DNA of 64,000 nucleotides from Myxococcales bacterium (GTDB taxonomy: Bacteria; Myxococcota_A; Polyangia; Haliangiales; Haliangiaceae). Shown here one piece after another: positions 51,487 through 61,043 of this stretch. Both the position numbers and the translations under genes were made by a program. A model generated the notes under the pieces. It ran no database searches. It saw only the letters and a list, made by a program, of their open reading frames with translations, and was not told where the DNA came from. How positions within the stretch are numbered: the first letter of the stretch is position 1; each line of letters begins with the position of its first letter. The stretch lies in the NCBI GenBank assembly GCA_016717005.1, contig JADJUF010000019.1, forward strand, positions 1 through 64,000. The letters are read 5' to 3'.

Positions 51487-53314
51487 ATGCTCGACCTGAT
51501 CGACACGATGCCGACCGAACCCACGCCGACGCCGGAGCCTGCGCCGCCGACGCGCACCCACCACGAGGTCGGCTCGGCCGACCTGGGCGCGGGCTACCTG
51601 CTGTGCATCGAGGACGGCAGCTCCCACACGGTGCCGCTGCCCGGCGACGGCGAGCTGACGCTGGGCCGCGATCCCGAGTGCACGATCCGCCTCGCCGACG
51701 CCCAGGTGTCACGCCGACACGCCGTCATCGCCGCGGTCGCCGACGGGGTGCGGGTGACCGATCTCGACAGCCGCCACGGCACGTTCGTCAACGGCGAGCG
51801 GGTGGCGCGGCCCCGGCGGCTCCTGTCCGGCGACGTGATCACGCTGGGCGGGGCGGTCGTGGTCGTCCACCGCACCGCGCGCGCGGTCGGCGTGCGCACG
51901 GTCGTCGACGGCGCCGAGCTGGCCACGCGCCTCGAGATCGAGCTCGATCGCACGCTGCGCTACGGCCGCACCGTCGCGCTGGTGGTCGTGCGCAGCGACG
52001 CCGACGTCGACCGCGGCCGCCTGACCACCGCGCTGGCTTCGCACCTGCGGCCGATCGACGCCGCCGCGCTGTTCGGCGACCGCGAGGTGGTCGTGGTCCT
52101 GCCGGAGCTGGGGGCGCCCGCGGCGATCGAGTCCGCCGCGCGCCTGTTGGCGATCGTGGGCGGCGGCCGCGCCGGCGTCGCCACCGCGCCCCACGACGGC
52201 TGCGATCTCGACACGCTCCTGGGCGCGGCCCGGGGCGCCGCCACCGCCGCGGCCCCGGGCGTGGTCGCGGCGGCGCAGAGCGACGTGCTCCGGCTCGAGT
52301 TCGGCGACAAGGTCGTGGTCGCCGCCGATCCGGCGATGCGGCGCCTGTACGAGCTGATCCGCCGGCTGGCCCGGAGCGATCTGCCGGTCCTGGTCCACGG
52401 CGAGACCGGCAGCGGCAAGGAGCTCGCGGCCGCGGCGATCCACCACGGCTCGGCGCGCGCGCGCGCCGCTGATCTCGATCAACTGCGCGGCCTTGCCCGA
52501 GACCCTGGCCGAGGCCGAGCTGTTCGGGCACGAGCGCGGCGCGTTCACCGGCGCCGGCCAGCGCGCCGGGCTGCTCGAGGCGGCCTCGGGCGGGACCGTG
52601 TTCCTCGACGAGATCGCCGATCTGTCGCCGGCGATCCAGGCCAAGCTCCTGCGCGCGCTCGAGGCCGGCAAGATCACGCGCCTCGGCGACACCCGCGAGC
52701 GCGCGATCGACATCCGGCTGGTGGCCGCGACCCACCGCGATCTCGCGCTCGAGGTCGCGGCCGGGCGGTTCCGCCAGGACCTGTTGTTCCGGCTCAACGC
52801 CGCGCGGGTCGTGGTGCCGCCGCTGCGCGATCGCCGGCGCGAGCTGATCCTCCTGGCCGAGCACCTGCTGACCGCGGCCTGTGGCCGGCTCGGGCGCGAT
52901 CCGGTGCCGCTGTCGACCGACGTCGTGCGCGCGCTGTACGCGCACCGCTGGCCCGGCAACGTGCGCGAACTCAAGAACGTCATGGACTACGCGGCGGCGG
53001 CGGCGGTCGACGCCGCGGTGATCGAGCCGTGGCACCTGCCGGAGGACCTGGCCGCGCTCGCGGGCGAGCCCGCGGCCGAGCTGGCCGTCGCCGACGACGA
53101 CGCGGCGGCGATGGCGCCGCCGACCCGGTTCCGCCCGATCGACGACGAGGTCGCCGAGCTCGAGCGCGCGCGCATGATCCAGGCGCTGGCGGCGTGCGAC
53201 GGCGTGCGCAACAAGGCCGCGGCGCTGATCGACATGCCGCTGCGCACGTTCGTCACCAAGTTCAAGCGCTTCGCGATCCTGCCCGGCGACTGGGCCCGAG
53301 CGAAGGCCCGGTGA
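51487..53314 (+). CDS. FHA-domain sigma-54 enhancer-binding regulator (frameshifted)
   Basis: Repaired, about 608 residues. FHA domain, residues about 45-125: LTLGRDPECTIRLADAQVSRRHA, DSRHGTFVNGERV. Residues 140-270 look like a degenerate GGDEF/cyclase fold (LRYGRTVALVVVRSD, HLRPIDAAALFGDREVVVVLPEL). AAA+ domain: GETGSGKE near 305, FGHERGAFTGAG, GGTVFLDEIADL, WPGNVRELKNVMDY. The Fis-like HTH is VRNKAAALIDMPLRTFVTKFKRF. The frame breaks in the (GC)7 run at 52453-52466, where loss of one GC unit turns PLISINCAALPETL into ADLDQLRGL. FHA binds phosphothreonine, and the coupled kinase gene follows with a GTGA overlap, so the kinase is its likely input. Confidence 0.82.
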
Positions 53315-56300
53315 TCGACGACACCGCGCTGGGCGACTACCAGATCGTGCGGCCGCTCGGGCGCGGCGGCATGGGCCTGGTGTTCCTCGGCCACGACCCG
53401 GTGCTCGATCGACCGGTCGCGATCAAGCTGATCGCCACCGCCGCGCCCAGCGCCGCCGCGCGCGAGCGGTTCTTGATCGAGGCCCGCGCGATCGCGCGCC
53501 TGGCCCACCCCAACGTGGTCGCGGTGTACCGGGCCGGCGAGACCCGCGACGGTCGCCCGTTCCTGGTGCAGGAGCTGGTGCGCGGCCACAGCCTCGATCG
53601 GCTGACGCCGCCGCTGCCCGCGGCCGAGGTCCGGCGCATCGGCGTCGAGATCGCGCGCGGCCTGGCGGCGGCCCACCGGCGCGGCGTGCTGCACCGTGAC
53701 CTCAAGCCGGGCAACGTCATGCTCGCCGACGACGGCGCGGTGAAGATCCTCGACTTCGGCCTGGCCAAGCTGCGGCCGCTCGATCAGCGCGGCCTGGCCA
53801 GCGCCGCGGTGGCGCCGGTCGCGCCGCCGGCCGACGACGTCACGCCGTCGACGCTGGCCGGCCACCATCGGCCCACGGGCGACACGGGCGACACGATCGA
53901 CGCCGTCGCGGTCACCGCCGACGCCGGTCCGCCGGCGCCGGCCCTCGATGACACCGCCGACCTGCCGGTCGAGGCGCCCGCGGGCGCGGGGCCGGCGCCG
54001 GTCCGCGACCTGACGTTGACGCAGCCGGGGGCGGTGCTCGGGACGCCGCGCTACATGGCGCCCGAGCAGTGGCGCGGCGAGGCCGCGACCGAGCGCACCG
54101 ATCTGTACGCGCTGGGCGCGGTGCTGTTCGAGCTGGCCACCGGGCGGCCGGTCTACCCGACCCGCGATCTCGACGAGCTGGCGCGCGGCGGTGCTCGAGC
54201 AAGATCCGCCGGCGCTGGCGACCGTGGCGCCCGACGTCGATCCGGCGCTGGCGGCGGTGGTCGATCGCGCGCTGGCCCGCGAGCCCGCGGCCCGGCCGGC
54301 CTCGGCCGACGCGATGGCCCAGGCGCTCGCGACCGCGGCGGCCGGCGCGCCGGTGGCCCACGTCGACAACCCGTACCGCGGCCTGGCCGCGTTCGCCGCC
54401 GACGATCGCGCGCTGTTCTTCGGCCGCGGCGCCGACGTCGGCGCGATCGTCGATCGCCTGCGCGGCGAACAAGCGGTGGTCGTCGTCGGCGACTCGGGCG
54501 TCGGCAAGTCGTCGCTGGTGCGGGCCGGCGTGCTGCCGGCGATCGCCGCCGGTGGGCTCGGCGGTGCGCGCGCGTGGATCACGGCGACCTTCCGCCCCGG
54601 CGCCGACCCCCTCGCGGCCGCGCGGGCCGCGCTCGGCGTCGCGGGCCCCGACGACCTCGCCGGCGCGCTCGCGGCGGCGACCCACGGCGGCGCCGGCCTG
54701 GTCGTGTTCGTCGATCAGGCCGAGGAGCTGATCACCCAGGCGCCGCGCGCGGACGCGGTCGAGCTCGCGGACGTGCTGGCGACCGCGCTGGCCGGCGATC
54801 CCGGCCTGCGGGTGATCGCGTCGGTGCGCGGCGACTTCGTCACCCGCCTGGCCGACGTCCCGGGCCTGCGCGCGCTGGTCACGCGCGGGCTGCACCTGGT
54901 CAGCCCGCTCGACGACGCCGGCCGGCGCGAGGCCATCCTCGGCCCGGCCGCGGTCGTCGGCGTCGAGCTCGAGGCCGCCGCGGTCGACGCGCTGGTCGCC
55001 GAAAGCGCTGGGCGCGGTGGCCTGCCGCTGCTCCAGTTCGCGCTGGCGCTCTTGTGGCAGCGGCGCGACGTCACCACCGTCCGGATCACCGCCGCCGACG
55101 TGGTCGCGATCGGCGGTGTCGGCGGGGCCCTGGCCCGGCACGCCGACGGCGTGATCGCCGCGCTCGATCCCGCCGGCCGCGCCACCGCGCGCCGGCTGCT
55201 GACCGCGCTGGTCACCAGCGACGGCACCAGCGCGATCCGCGACGCGGCCGAGCTGGCCGTCGACGCCGCCGGCGCGCGCGCGGTGCTCGACGCGCTCATC
55301 GACGGCCGCCTCGTCGTCGCCCGCGACGGCGCCGCCGGCGCCAGCTACGCCTTGGCGCACGACGCGCTGATCGTCCACTGGGCGACCTTGGCCGAGTGGC
55401 TGGCCGACGACGTCGGGCTGCGCGCGCGCCGCCAGCGCCTGGCCGCGGCCGCCACCGAGTGGGCGCGGCTCGGCCGCGGCAGGGACGGCCTGCTCACGCG
55501 GCGTCAGCTCAGCGAGGCGGCGACGCTCCCCGACCTGGCCGCGCGCGAGGCCGCGCTGGTCGCCGCGTCGCGCCGCGCGCTGGCCCGCCGCCGCACGCTG
55601 ACGCTCAGCCTGGTCGCGCTGGCGGTGGCCGCGATCGTCGCCGCCGTGGTCGGCACGCGCTGGGCCCAGGCCCGCGCCCGCGACCGGCAGATCGCCGCGC
55701 ACGTCGCCCGCGCGCAGAAGCTCGCCGGCGCCGCGGGCGCGCAGGCCGCGGTCGCCGATCGCACCCGCGCTGACGCGTTCGCGCAGTTCGATCGCTACGC
55801 CCGCACCAACGCCGCCGCGGACGAGGCGGTGGCCGAGGACACCTGGCGCCTGGCCCAGGCCCGGTCGCGCGAGACCCGTGACACCTACCGCGCCGCGGCG
55901 TCGGCGCTCGAGTCGGCCCTGCTGATCGAGGCGCGCCCGCGCCTGCGCACGCGCCTGGCCGAGCTGCTCCACGCCCAGGCGGTCCTGGCCGAGCGCGATC
56001 ACGATCCCTACGCCGTCGCCGATCTGCGCGCGCGCGTCGCCACCTACTCGGCCGAGGTCGCCGCGACCTGGGACGCGCCGGCGACGTTGACGGTCACCGT
56101 CGACACGCCCGCCGAGCTGGTCGTGCGGTGCGCGGTGGCGAGCGATCCGACCCGTCGGCCTGGGCTGCCGCTGGCTGACGTCCGCGGGCGCACGCTGACG
56201 GTGACGACACCCCCGACCAGCTGCCTGGTCGACGTGGACAGCCCGGGGCGGGTGCGGGTGCAGGCGCCGGTGACGCTGGCGCGCGGCGAGCGGCTGGCCC

Positions 56301-57136
56301 TGGCGCTGACCCTGCCGGCCGCGGCGACCGCGCCCGCGGGGTTCGCCTACGTCGCGCCGGGGCGGTTCCTGTTCGGCGCCGAGCCCGAGGAGGTGCGCAA
56401 GGCCCTGGCCGCGCCGCCGCAGCACCAGGTCGAGCTGCCTGGGTTCTGGATCGCGCGGACCGAGACCACGCTGGCCCAGTGGATCGAGTTCCTCGACCAG
56501 CTCGCGCCGGCCGAGCGCGAGGAGCGCCGGCCGCGGCCCGGCGCCGGGTTCGCGAGCGGCGTCGAGCTCACCGTCGACGCCGACGGGGCCTGGGCGTTCA
56601 CGCTGACCCACGCCGACGCCACGTACCGGGCGCGGCGCGGCGCGCCGTTCCGCTACCAGGGCCGCGCGCGCCGGGTCGCGCAGGACTGGACCCTGTTCCC
56701 GGTGGCCGGCATCACGATCGCCGACGCCCGCGCCTACGCCGCCTGGCTCGACCGCACCGGGCGCGTGCGCGGCGCGCGGCTGTGCACCGGCGCCGAGTGG
56801 GAGCGCGCGGCCCGCGGCGCCGACGACCGGATCTATCCGCACGGCGATCAGCTGGAGCTCGACGACGCCGACCTGGTCAAGACCTACGGCGAGGTGCCAG
56901 GCTCGTTCGGACCCGATCAGGTCGGCAGCCACCCGGCGTCCGACAGCCCGTTCGGGGTCGCGGATCTGCTCGGCAACGTCTGGGAGTTCGTCGAGAGCAC
57001 GCCCGAGGTCGCGGTGACCCGCGGCGGCGACTGGTACAGCGGCGGGTTCTCGTCGCGGTCGAGCAAGAACCTCGGCAACGAGCCGAACTTCCGCAGCGGC
57101 GGCACCGGCGTCCGCATCTGCGCCGACGCGCGCTGA
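53311..57136 (+). CDS. Ser/Thr kinase-STAND ATPase-SUMF1 fusion protein (frameshifted)
   Basis: Repaired, about 1274 residues, starting at GTG inside the upstream stop. Kinase: GRGGMG residues 17-22, AIKLIA, LHRDLKPGNVM near 128, LDFGLAKL, GTPRYMAPEQW. An acidic linker interrupts the C-lobe. At 54181-54190 the frame changes within LARAVLEQDPP. A conflict-type STAND ATPase follows (DNPYRGLAAFAADDRALFFGR, GDSGVGKSSLVRAGVLP near 393, LVVFVDQAEEL), then a membrane helix near 765-785, a helical segment and a PEGA-like strand region. The SUMF1/FGE domain at the end has GFAYVAPGRFLFGAEPEE, GARLCTGAEWERAARG and FGVADLLGNVWEFVES. SUMF1 there may bind ligands rather than oxidise cysteine. Likely a signalling receptor acting on the FHA regulator. 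Confidence 0.82.
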
Positions 57137-57196
57137 AACGGCGCGCGGTCGATCGCCGCGCTGGGATGGCGCGCCGATTCGGCGCGCGCTGAGGAC

Positions 57197-57214
57197 CCCG
57201 AGAATAACCTCGGG
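57197..57214. promoter_or_regulatory. Palindrome upstream of sigma-54 promoter
   Basis: CCCGAG pairs with CTCGGG around AATAAC, 33 nt upstream of the -24 element. It may be an activator-binding half of an upstream activating sequence, or a weak terminator of the kinase gene; it has no T-run. Confidence 0.35.
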
Positions 57215-57247
57215 AATGAGTACGCTTCCTTACTGCACCGATCCGGG

Positions 57248-57263
57248 TGGCACGGTAGCTGCT
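57248..57263 (+). promoter_or_regulatory. Sigma-54 -24/-12 promoter
   Basis: TGGCACGGTAGCTGCT keeps the TGGCACG block and a GC exactly 10 nt after the GG. Transcription would start near 57274, 2 nt before the ATG at 57276. The nearest sigma-54 activator is the FHA protein encoded 4 kb upstream. Confidence 0.7.
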
Positions 57264-57275
57264 CATCCCGCTGGT

Positions 57276-58892
57276 ATGAATAGACACCTCTGGGCTGGGT
57301 TGTTCCTGTCGTCGACGCTGATCGCCTGTGTCGACGCTCCTGATCTCGGCGAGGAGGCCTCGGGCATCAGCCCCGGCAGCGGCGGCCGCGAGAACGGCCG
57401 CTGGTTCCTCGGCGACACCGCCGACGTCTTCATCGGCCCCAACGGCAACGCCGACTTCATCGCCGGGTCGTCGACCGGCGTGACGATCGCCGGCGTCGGC
57501 GTGACCGTCGCGATCGTCGAGTCGCAGGCCGCCGGCCCGTGTCTGTCGATCAACGGCCAGCCGTGCTCGGCGACCGCCGCCAACGGCGCCATCTTCCTCG
57601 GCCCGTCGTCGAGCGTGCCGCGCCTCAAGATCGAGTCCACCACCCAGTTCACCGGCCCGCTGGGGCAACCCATGACCGGGTACGTCGTCAAGCACAACGC
57701 GGCCTGGGCGATCGGCGGCACCAGCTGGGTCACGTACTGCAAGAGCGACCGGCTGGCCTACCCGGTCTCGGGCCGGATCTCGCGGAGCGGGCACTTCGGC
57801 CCGACGGGCGACGTGTCGTTCGGCTGCAGCGAGTACACCGCCGCCGGGATCAAGCCCACCGCGCTGGCCGACCTGACCGGCAACGGCCTCGCCGCCAAGG
57901 TCATGAGCTGGGGCTTCCTCCGCGTCGGCACGTTCAGCAACCTCGCCGGCATCCAGATCGACGGCGAGTCGCTCTACGAGGTGGCCGTCAGCGCCGGCCG
58001 CGCCGACTATTGCCTCGACGCCGGCAGCCACACCATCGACGGCACGTCGATCGAGCTGGTCGACCTGGTGCCTGGCAACCTCGCCACCGACGCCGTCGGG
58101 GGCATGGTCCCGAGCCCGGCCGCCTCGACGACGCCGGTCGAGTCGATCGCCGGCCAGTACCACCTCGAGGCGCTGTGGAGCGGCAAGAACGTGCAGTGCC
58201 TGTCGAAGCTGCGCTGGCAGGGGCTGCCGGTGGGTGATCGGTGCACCGCCGCCGGTGGCACCTTGCGCGACCCGCGCCTGCCGTACGACATGGTCGCCGG
58301 CGATCCGCCGACGTGGGTTCCGCACGGCAAGTTCTGCGAGGACTACCCGACGGATCTGTCCTCGCTCGCCGGCGGCGGGACCATGCTCGCGGTCGACTCG
58401 ACCTGGAACGACGTCGGGTTGTGGCACTGGAAGCACGCCACCAACGGCGACCACTACACCACCACCGTCGGCTCCTACAACGGCGCGCACGTCGGAGGCT
58501 CGACGCTGCCCGAGGCCGGCTACAGCACCTCCCCGGTCCCGATGCTGTACGGGACCATCGTCACCACGATCGGCCGCGACATCCTGAGGGCGAACTACGG
58601 CGCTGACGCGGGCACGTTCGTCGCGCTGAAGTCCTGCAAGAAGAACAGCGACTGGCTGACGACGGCGCCGGCGGTGTTCGCGCTGCCGAGCGGCTACACG
58701 GCGTGCAAGGTCGAGGGGCACATCTGGGCGACCCCGCCGTCGCCGGACGTCCTGACCAAGCTCGGCTGGACGATGGTGACCCTGAAGCTGTTCAAGAAGA
58801 ACAGCGAGTACTTCACGACGACGGCCTCCGCGGTCGCTGGCTACACCCTGGTCGCGCCGCTCGGCTCGATCGTGGCCCCGCCCACCTGGTGA
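57276..58892 (+). CDS. ADYC-type lipoprotein
   Basis: A 538-residue exported lipoprotein. MNRHLWAGLFLSSTLIAC gives a lipobox at residue 18, so the ATG at 57276 is preferred to the upstream one at 57216. The middle part contains GRADYCLDAGSHTIDGTSIELVD and AKVMSWGFLRVG, matching the ADYC domain known mainly from myxobacteria; several Cys residues may be paired. Two related C-terminal units (FVALKSCKKNSDWLTTAPAVFALPSGYTACKVEGHIWA and MVTLKLFKKNSEYFTTTASAVAGYTLVAPLGSI) suggest a duplicated strand module. The sigma-54 promoter directly before it suggests developmental or surface-triggered expression. The biochemical role is unknown. Confidence 0.7.
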   Translation: MNRHLWAGLFLSSTLIACVDAPDLGEEASGISPGSGGRENGRWFLGDTADVFIGPNGNADFIAGSSTGVTIAGVGVTVAIVESQAAGPCLSINGQPCSATAANGAIFLGPSSSVPRLKIESTTQFTGPLGQPMTGYVVKHNAAWAIGGTSWVTYCKSDRLAYPVSGRISRSGHFGPTGDVSFGCSEYTAAGIKPTALADLTGNGLAAKVMSWGFLRVGTFSNLAGIQIDGESLYEVAVSAGRADYCLDAGSHTIDGTSIELVDLVPGNLATDAVGGMVPSPAASTTPVESIAGQYHLEALWSGKNVQCLSKLRWQGLPVGDRCTAAGGTLRDPRLPYDMVAGDPPTWVPHGKFCEDYPTDLSSLAGGGTMLAVDSTWNDVGLWHWKHATNGDHYTTTVGSYNGAHVGGSTLPEAGYSTSPVPMLYGTIVTTIGRDILRANYGADAGTFVALKSCKKNSDWLTTAPAVFALPSGYTACKVEGHIWATPPSPDVLTKLGWTMVTLKLFKKNSEYFTTTASAVAGYTLVAPLGSIVAPPTW

Positions 58893-58949
58893 GCGTCGTG
58901 TGGTGTGCGTGCGGTGCGATCGGTGCGATCGCCTGGTACGCTCGCCTCG

Positions 58950-59660
58950 ATGACGCGGATGTTCCTGGTCGCGGTCGTGACCGCGACGCTGGCGTGCAGG
59001 GGCGGGGCTCGTCGGCGGCCGGGTCGGGGTCGGGCTCGGCGGCCGGGTCGGGGTCGGGCTCGGCGGCCGGGTCGGGGGTCGGGCTCGGCGGCCGGGTCGG
59101 GGTCGGGCTCGGCGGCCGGGCCGGGGGCGGGGGCCAGCGTCGTCGACGCGGCGCTGGTCGTCGACGCGGCGCTCGTCACTGACGCCGCGCCCGCGATCGA
59201 CGCGGCGCCGGCCAGCACCGCGGTGCCGACGCCGGCGGGCGCGCCGCGGGTCGTGCTGATCCACGGCCCCGAGCTCCTGGGCTCCGAGCAGAAGGCGGTC
59301 GACCGGCTGCGCGGCGGGCTGGCGCGCGGCCGCAACTCGGCGGCGCTGGTCGACGCGTCGCCCGACGAGGAGGCCGTGGCCCGGGCCTGGATCGATCACG
59401 CCGAGCCGGGGACCTCGCCGGCGCTACCGGCGGCCTGGGCCGCGGCGCCGGTGGTGCTGGTGCTCGAGCTGCTCCCGCCGATCGGCGAGAAGCCCAGGCG
59501 GCGGAGCGGCGGGCTCGGCGCCTGGGTCGCGTTCCGGCCGCCGTCGACCGACCCGGTGATCGTCCAGCGCGGCCAGCCCGCCGGCCCCGACCTCGGCGAC
59601 GAGGGCGCCGTCCAGGCCGTGCTCGACACCCTCGCCCTCGCCGCCGGAGCCACGCCATGA
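58950..59660 (+). CDS. Lipoprotein with low-complexity tract
   Basis: A 236-residue protein starting at ATG 58950, TACGCT being 7 nt upstream. The signal peptide ends VTATLAC, a lipobox. It is followed by about 35 Arg/Gly/Pro-rich residues (GARRRPGRGRARRPGR...) that become GSGSAAGSGSGSAAG. An adjacent frame reads the whole tract as GSGSAAG repeats, so two compensating indels have probably moved the first part out of its original frame. The C-terminal domain (PRVVLIHGPELLGSEQKAVDRLRGGLARG, PVVLVLELLPPIGEK) is alpha/beta and unassigned. The stop overlaps the next ATG, so it is coupled to the small exported protein that follows. Confidence 0.6.
   Translation: MTRMFLVAVVTATLACRGGARRRPGRGRARRPGRGRARRPGRGSGSAAGSGSGSAAGPGAGASVVDAALVVDAALVTDAAPAIDAAPASTAVPTPAGAPRVVLIHGPELLGSEQKAVDRLRGGLARGRNSAALVDASPDEEAVARAWIDHAEPGTSPALPAAWAAAPVVLVLELLPPIGEKPRRRSGGLGAWVAFRPPSTDPVIVQRGQPAGPDLGDEGAVQAVLDTLALAAGATP
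59017..59126. repeat. 24-bp tandem repeat with a one-base irregularity
   Basis: Units start at 59017, 59041, 59065 and 59090, with a partial fifth. The third unit is 25 bp because of one extra G in its GGGGG run. In the frame used downstream the units read GSGSAAGS; before the extra G they read in an Arg-rich frame. Confidence 0.85.
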
Positions 59661-60136
59661 CCCGCGCGCTCGTCGTCGCCGCCACCGCGCTGGCGCTGAC
59701 CGTCGCCGCGCCTGCGCACGCGGGCTGGCGGCCGGTGGTCACGCTGCTCGTCGACGCAGGCCAGGGCGGCGCGGCCGGCAAGCGCTGCGTCGACAGCATC
59801 GCCGGCAAGCTCAAGGAGGCCGGCGAGGATCTCGAGCTGACCCGGCGCGACCTCGCGGCGGTGCGCGCGAAGCTACCGGCGACGCTGGCGCCATCGGTGC
59901 TGGCCTGGGCCTGGGCCGACACCCGGCCGCTGCGCAGCCGCGGCCGCGACGGCACCTACGACGCGATCGTCGTGGTCGACTGCCGCCCCGACGCCGGCAC
60001 GATCGATGTGATGATCGCGCCCACCAGCGAGGACGTCACGACCGTGCGCCTGCGCGGCATCGCCCCGGCGCCGCGCACGATCGCCTGGCTGACGGCGCGC
60101 ATCCAGGCGGCGTCGTCCGTCGGCTTCGAGCTGTGA
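59657..60136 (+). CDS. Small secreted protein, unknown function
   Basis: A 159-residue protein with a Sec signal ending APAHAG near residue 22, ATGA-overlapped with the lipoprotein gene. The mature part has a helix-rich N-terminal half (GKRCVDSIAGKLKEAGEDLELTRRDLAAVRAKL) and two strands near the C-terminus (YDAIVVVDCRPDAGTIDVMIAPTSEDVTTVRLRG), containing two Cys. The strand pair resembles that of the upstream protein's C-terminal part, suggesting both work in the same envelope process. No family is recognised. Confidence 0.6.
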   Translation: MTRALVVAATALALTVAAPAHAGWRPVVTLLVDAGQGGAAGKRCVDSIAGKLKEAGEDLELTRRDLAAVRAKLPATLAPSVLAWAWADTRPLRSRGRDGTYDAIVVVDCRPDAGTIDVMIAPTSEDVTTVRLRGIAPAPRTIAWLTARIQAASSVGFEL

Positions 60137-60191
60137 CCCGGTCCTCGGCGCCCCGCGGCTGGTGTTTTTCGCGGCGTTTCACACCAGCCAC

Positions 60192-61043
60192 CTAGGCCGG
60201 CGCGTGGCCGCGCAGCCACGCGACGACGCGCGCGGCGATGCCCGCGGGCTCCTCGACGGCGAGGAAGTGCCCGACCGCGGGCACGACCTCGCGCCGGTAG
60301 CCGCCGGTGAAGTAGCGCTCGGCGCCCAGGCCGACCGCGGGGCCGATGCAGCCGTCGTCGGCGCCGTGCAGGTACAGGGTCGGCACGGCGATGCGATCGC
60401 GGCGGCGCAGGCGCGCCGCGGCCTCGGCCAGCGGCCGGGTCAGCGCCCGGTAGTACAGGAGCGGCGCCGGCCAGCTCGCGCGCAGGGTGGCGTGGAGCTC
60501 GGCGCGCAGGTCGTCGGGCAGGTGGTAGCCCGGGGACCACGTCCGCCACAGCCGGTCGATCAGCGCGAAGTCGCGCGCGGCGGCGACCCGCTCGGAGCCC
60601 GGCAGCTGGAACGCGAGCATGTACCAGGACCGCGCCAGCTGCGCCGGCGTCGCCAGCGCGCGCACGAACACCGCCGGGTGCGGCACGGCCATCGTCACCG
60701 CCGCGCGGATCCGCGCCGGCGCGCGGGCGCACGCGACGTAGGTGACCGCGGCGCCCCAGTCGTGGCCGACGACCGCGACCGGCCGGTCGGGCGACAGCGC
60801 CTCGGCCCAGGCCAGGACGTCGGTGGCCAGCGCGTCGGCGTGGCAGGGGCCGGCCAGCGGCGACGGCGCGTAGCCGCGCAGCCACGGCGCGACCACCCGG
60901 TGGCCGGCGGCGGCGACCGCCGCGATCATCGGCGCGAACGTCGTCGGCGTGTCGGGGAAGCCGTGCAGCACCAGCACCACCGGATCGGTGGCCGCGCCGG
61001 CCGCGAGCGCGGTGAACTCGCCGACGCGGATCGGCTCGATCAC
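60192..61043 (-). CDS. Alpha/beta hydrolase, epoxide-hydrolase-like
   Basis: A 283-residue protein starting at GTG, overlapping the ABC transporter stop (GTGA). The oxyanion segment is LVLHGFPDTPTTFAPMI near residues 25-40, the nucleophile elbow VGHDWGAAV carries Asp (near residue 95) as in epoxide hydrolases and haloalkane dehalogenases, and the catalytic His is in AVGHFLAVEEP near the C-terminus. A cap domain includes LARSWYMLAFQLPGSERVAA and the paired cap tyrosines are plausible in WYMLAFQ and LLYYRAL. It likely hydrolyses epoxides or related small molecules in the cytoplasm. Co-translation with an exporter suggests detoxification. Confidence 0.85.
   Translation of the reverse strand: MIEPIRVGEFTALAAGAATDPVVLVLHGFPDTPTTFAPMIAAVAAAGHRVVAPWLRGYAPSPLAGPCHADALATDVLAWAEALSPDRPVAVVGHDWGAAVTYVACARAPARIRAAVTMAVPHPAVFVRALATPAQLARSWYMLAFQLPGSERVAAARDFALIDRLWRTWSPGYHLPDDLRAELHATLRASWPAPLLYYRALTRPLAEAAARLRRRDRIAVPTLYLHGADDGCIGPAVGLGAERYFTGGYRREVVPAVGHFLAVEEPAGIAARVVAWLRGHAPA

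Noticed and set aside
52453..54190. Programmed ribosomal frameshifting in the signalling genes
   Set aside because: No slippery heptamer or stop-codon/Shine-Dalgarno arrangement typical of programmed shifts is seen; indels at GC runs explain the breaks better.
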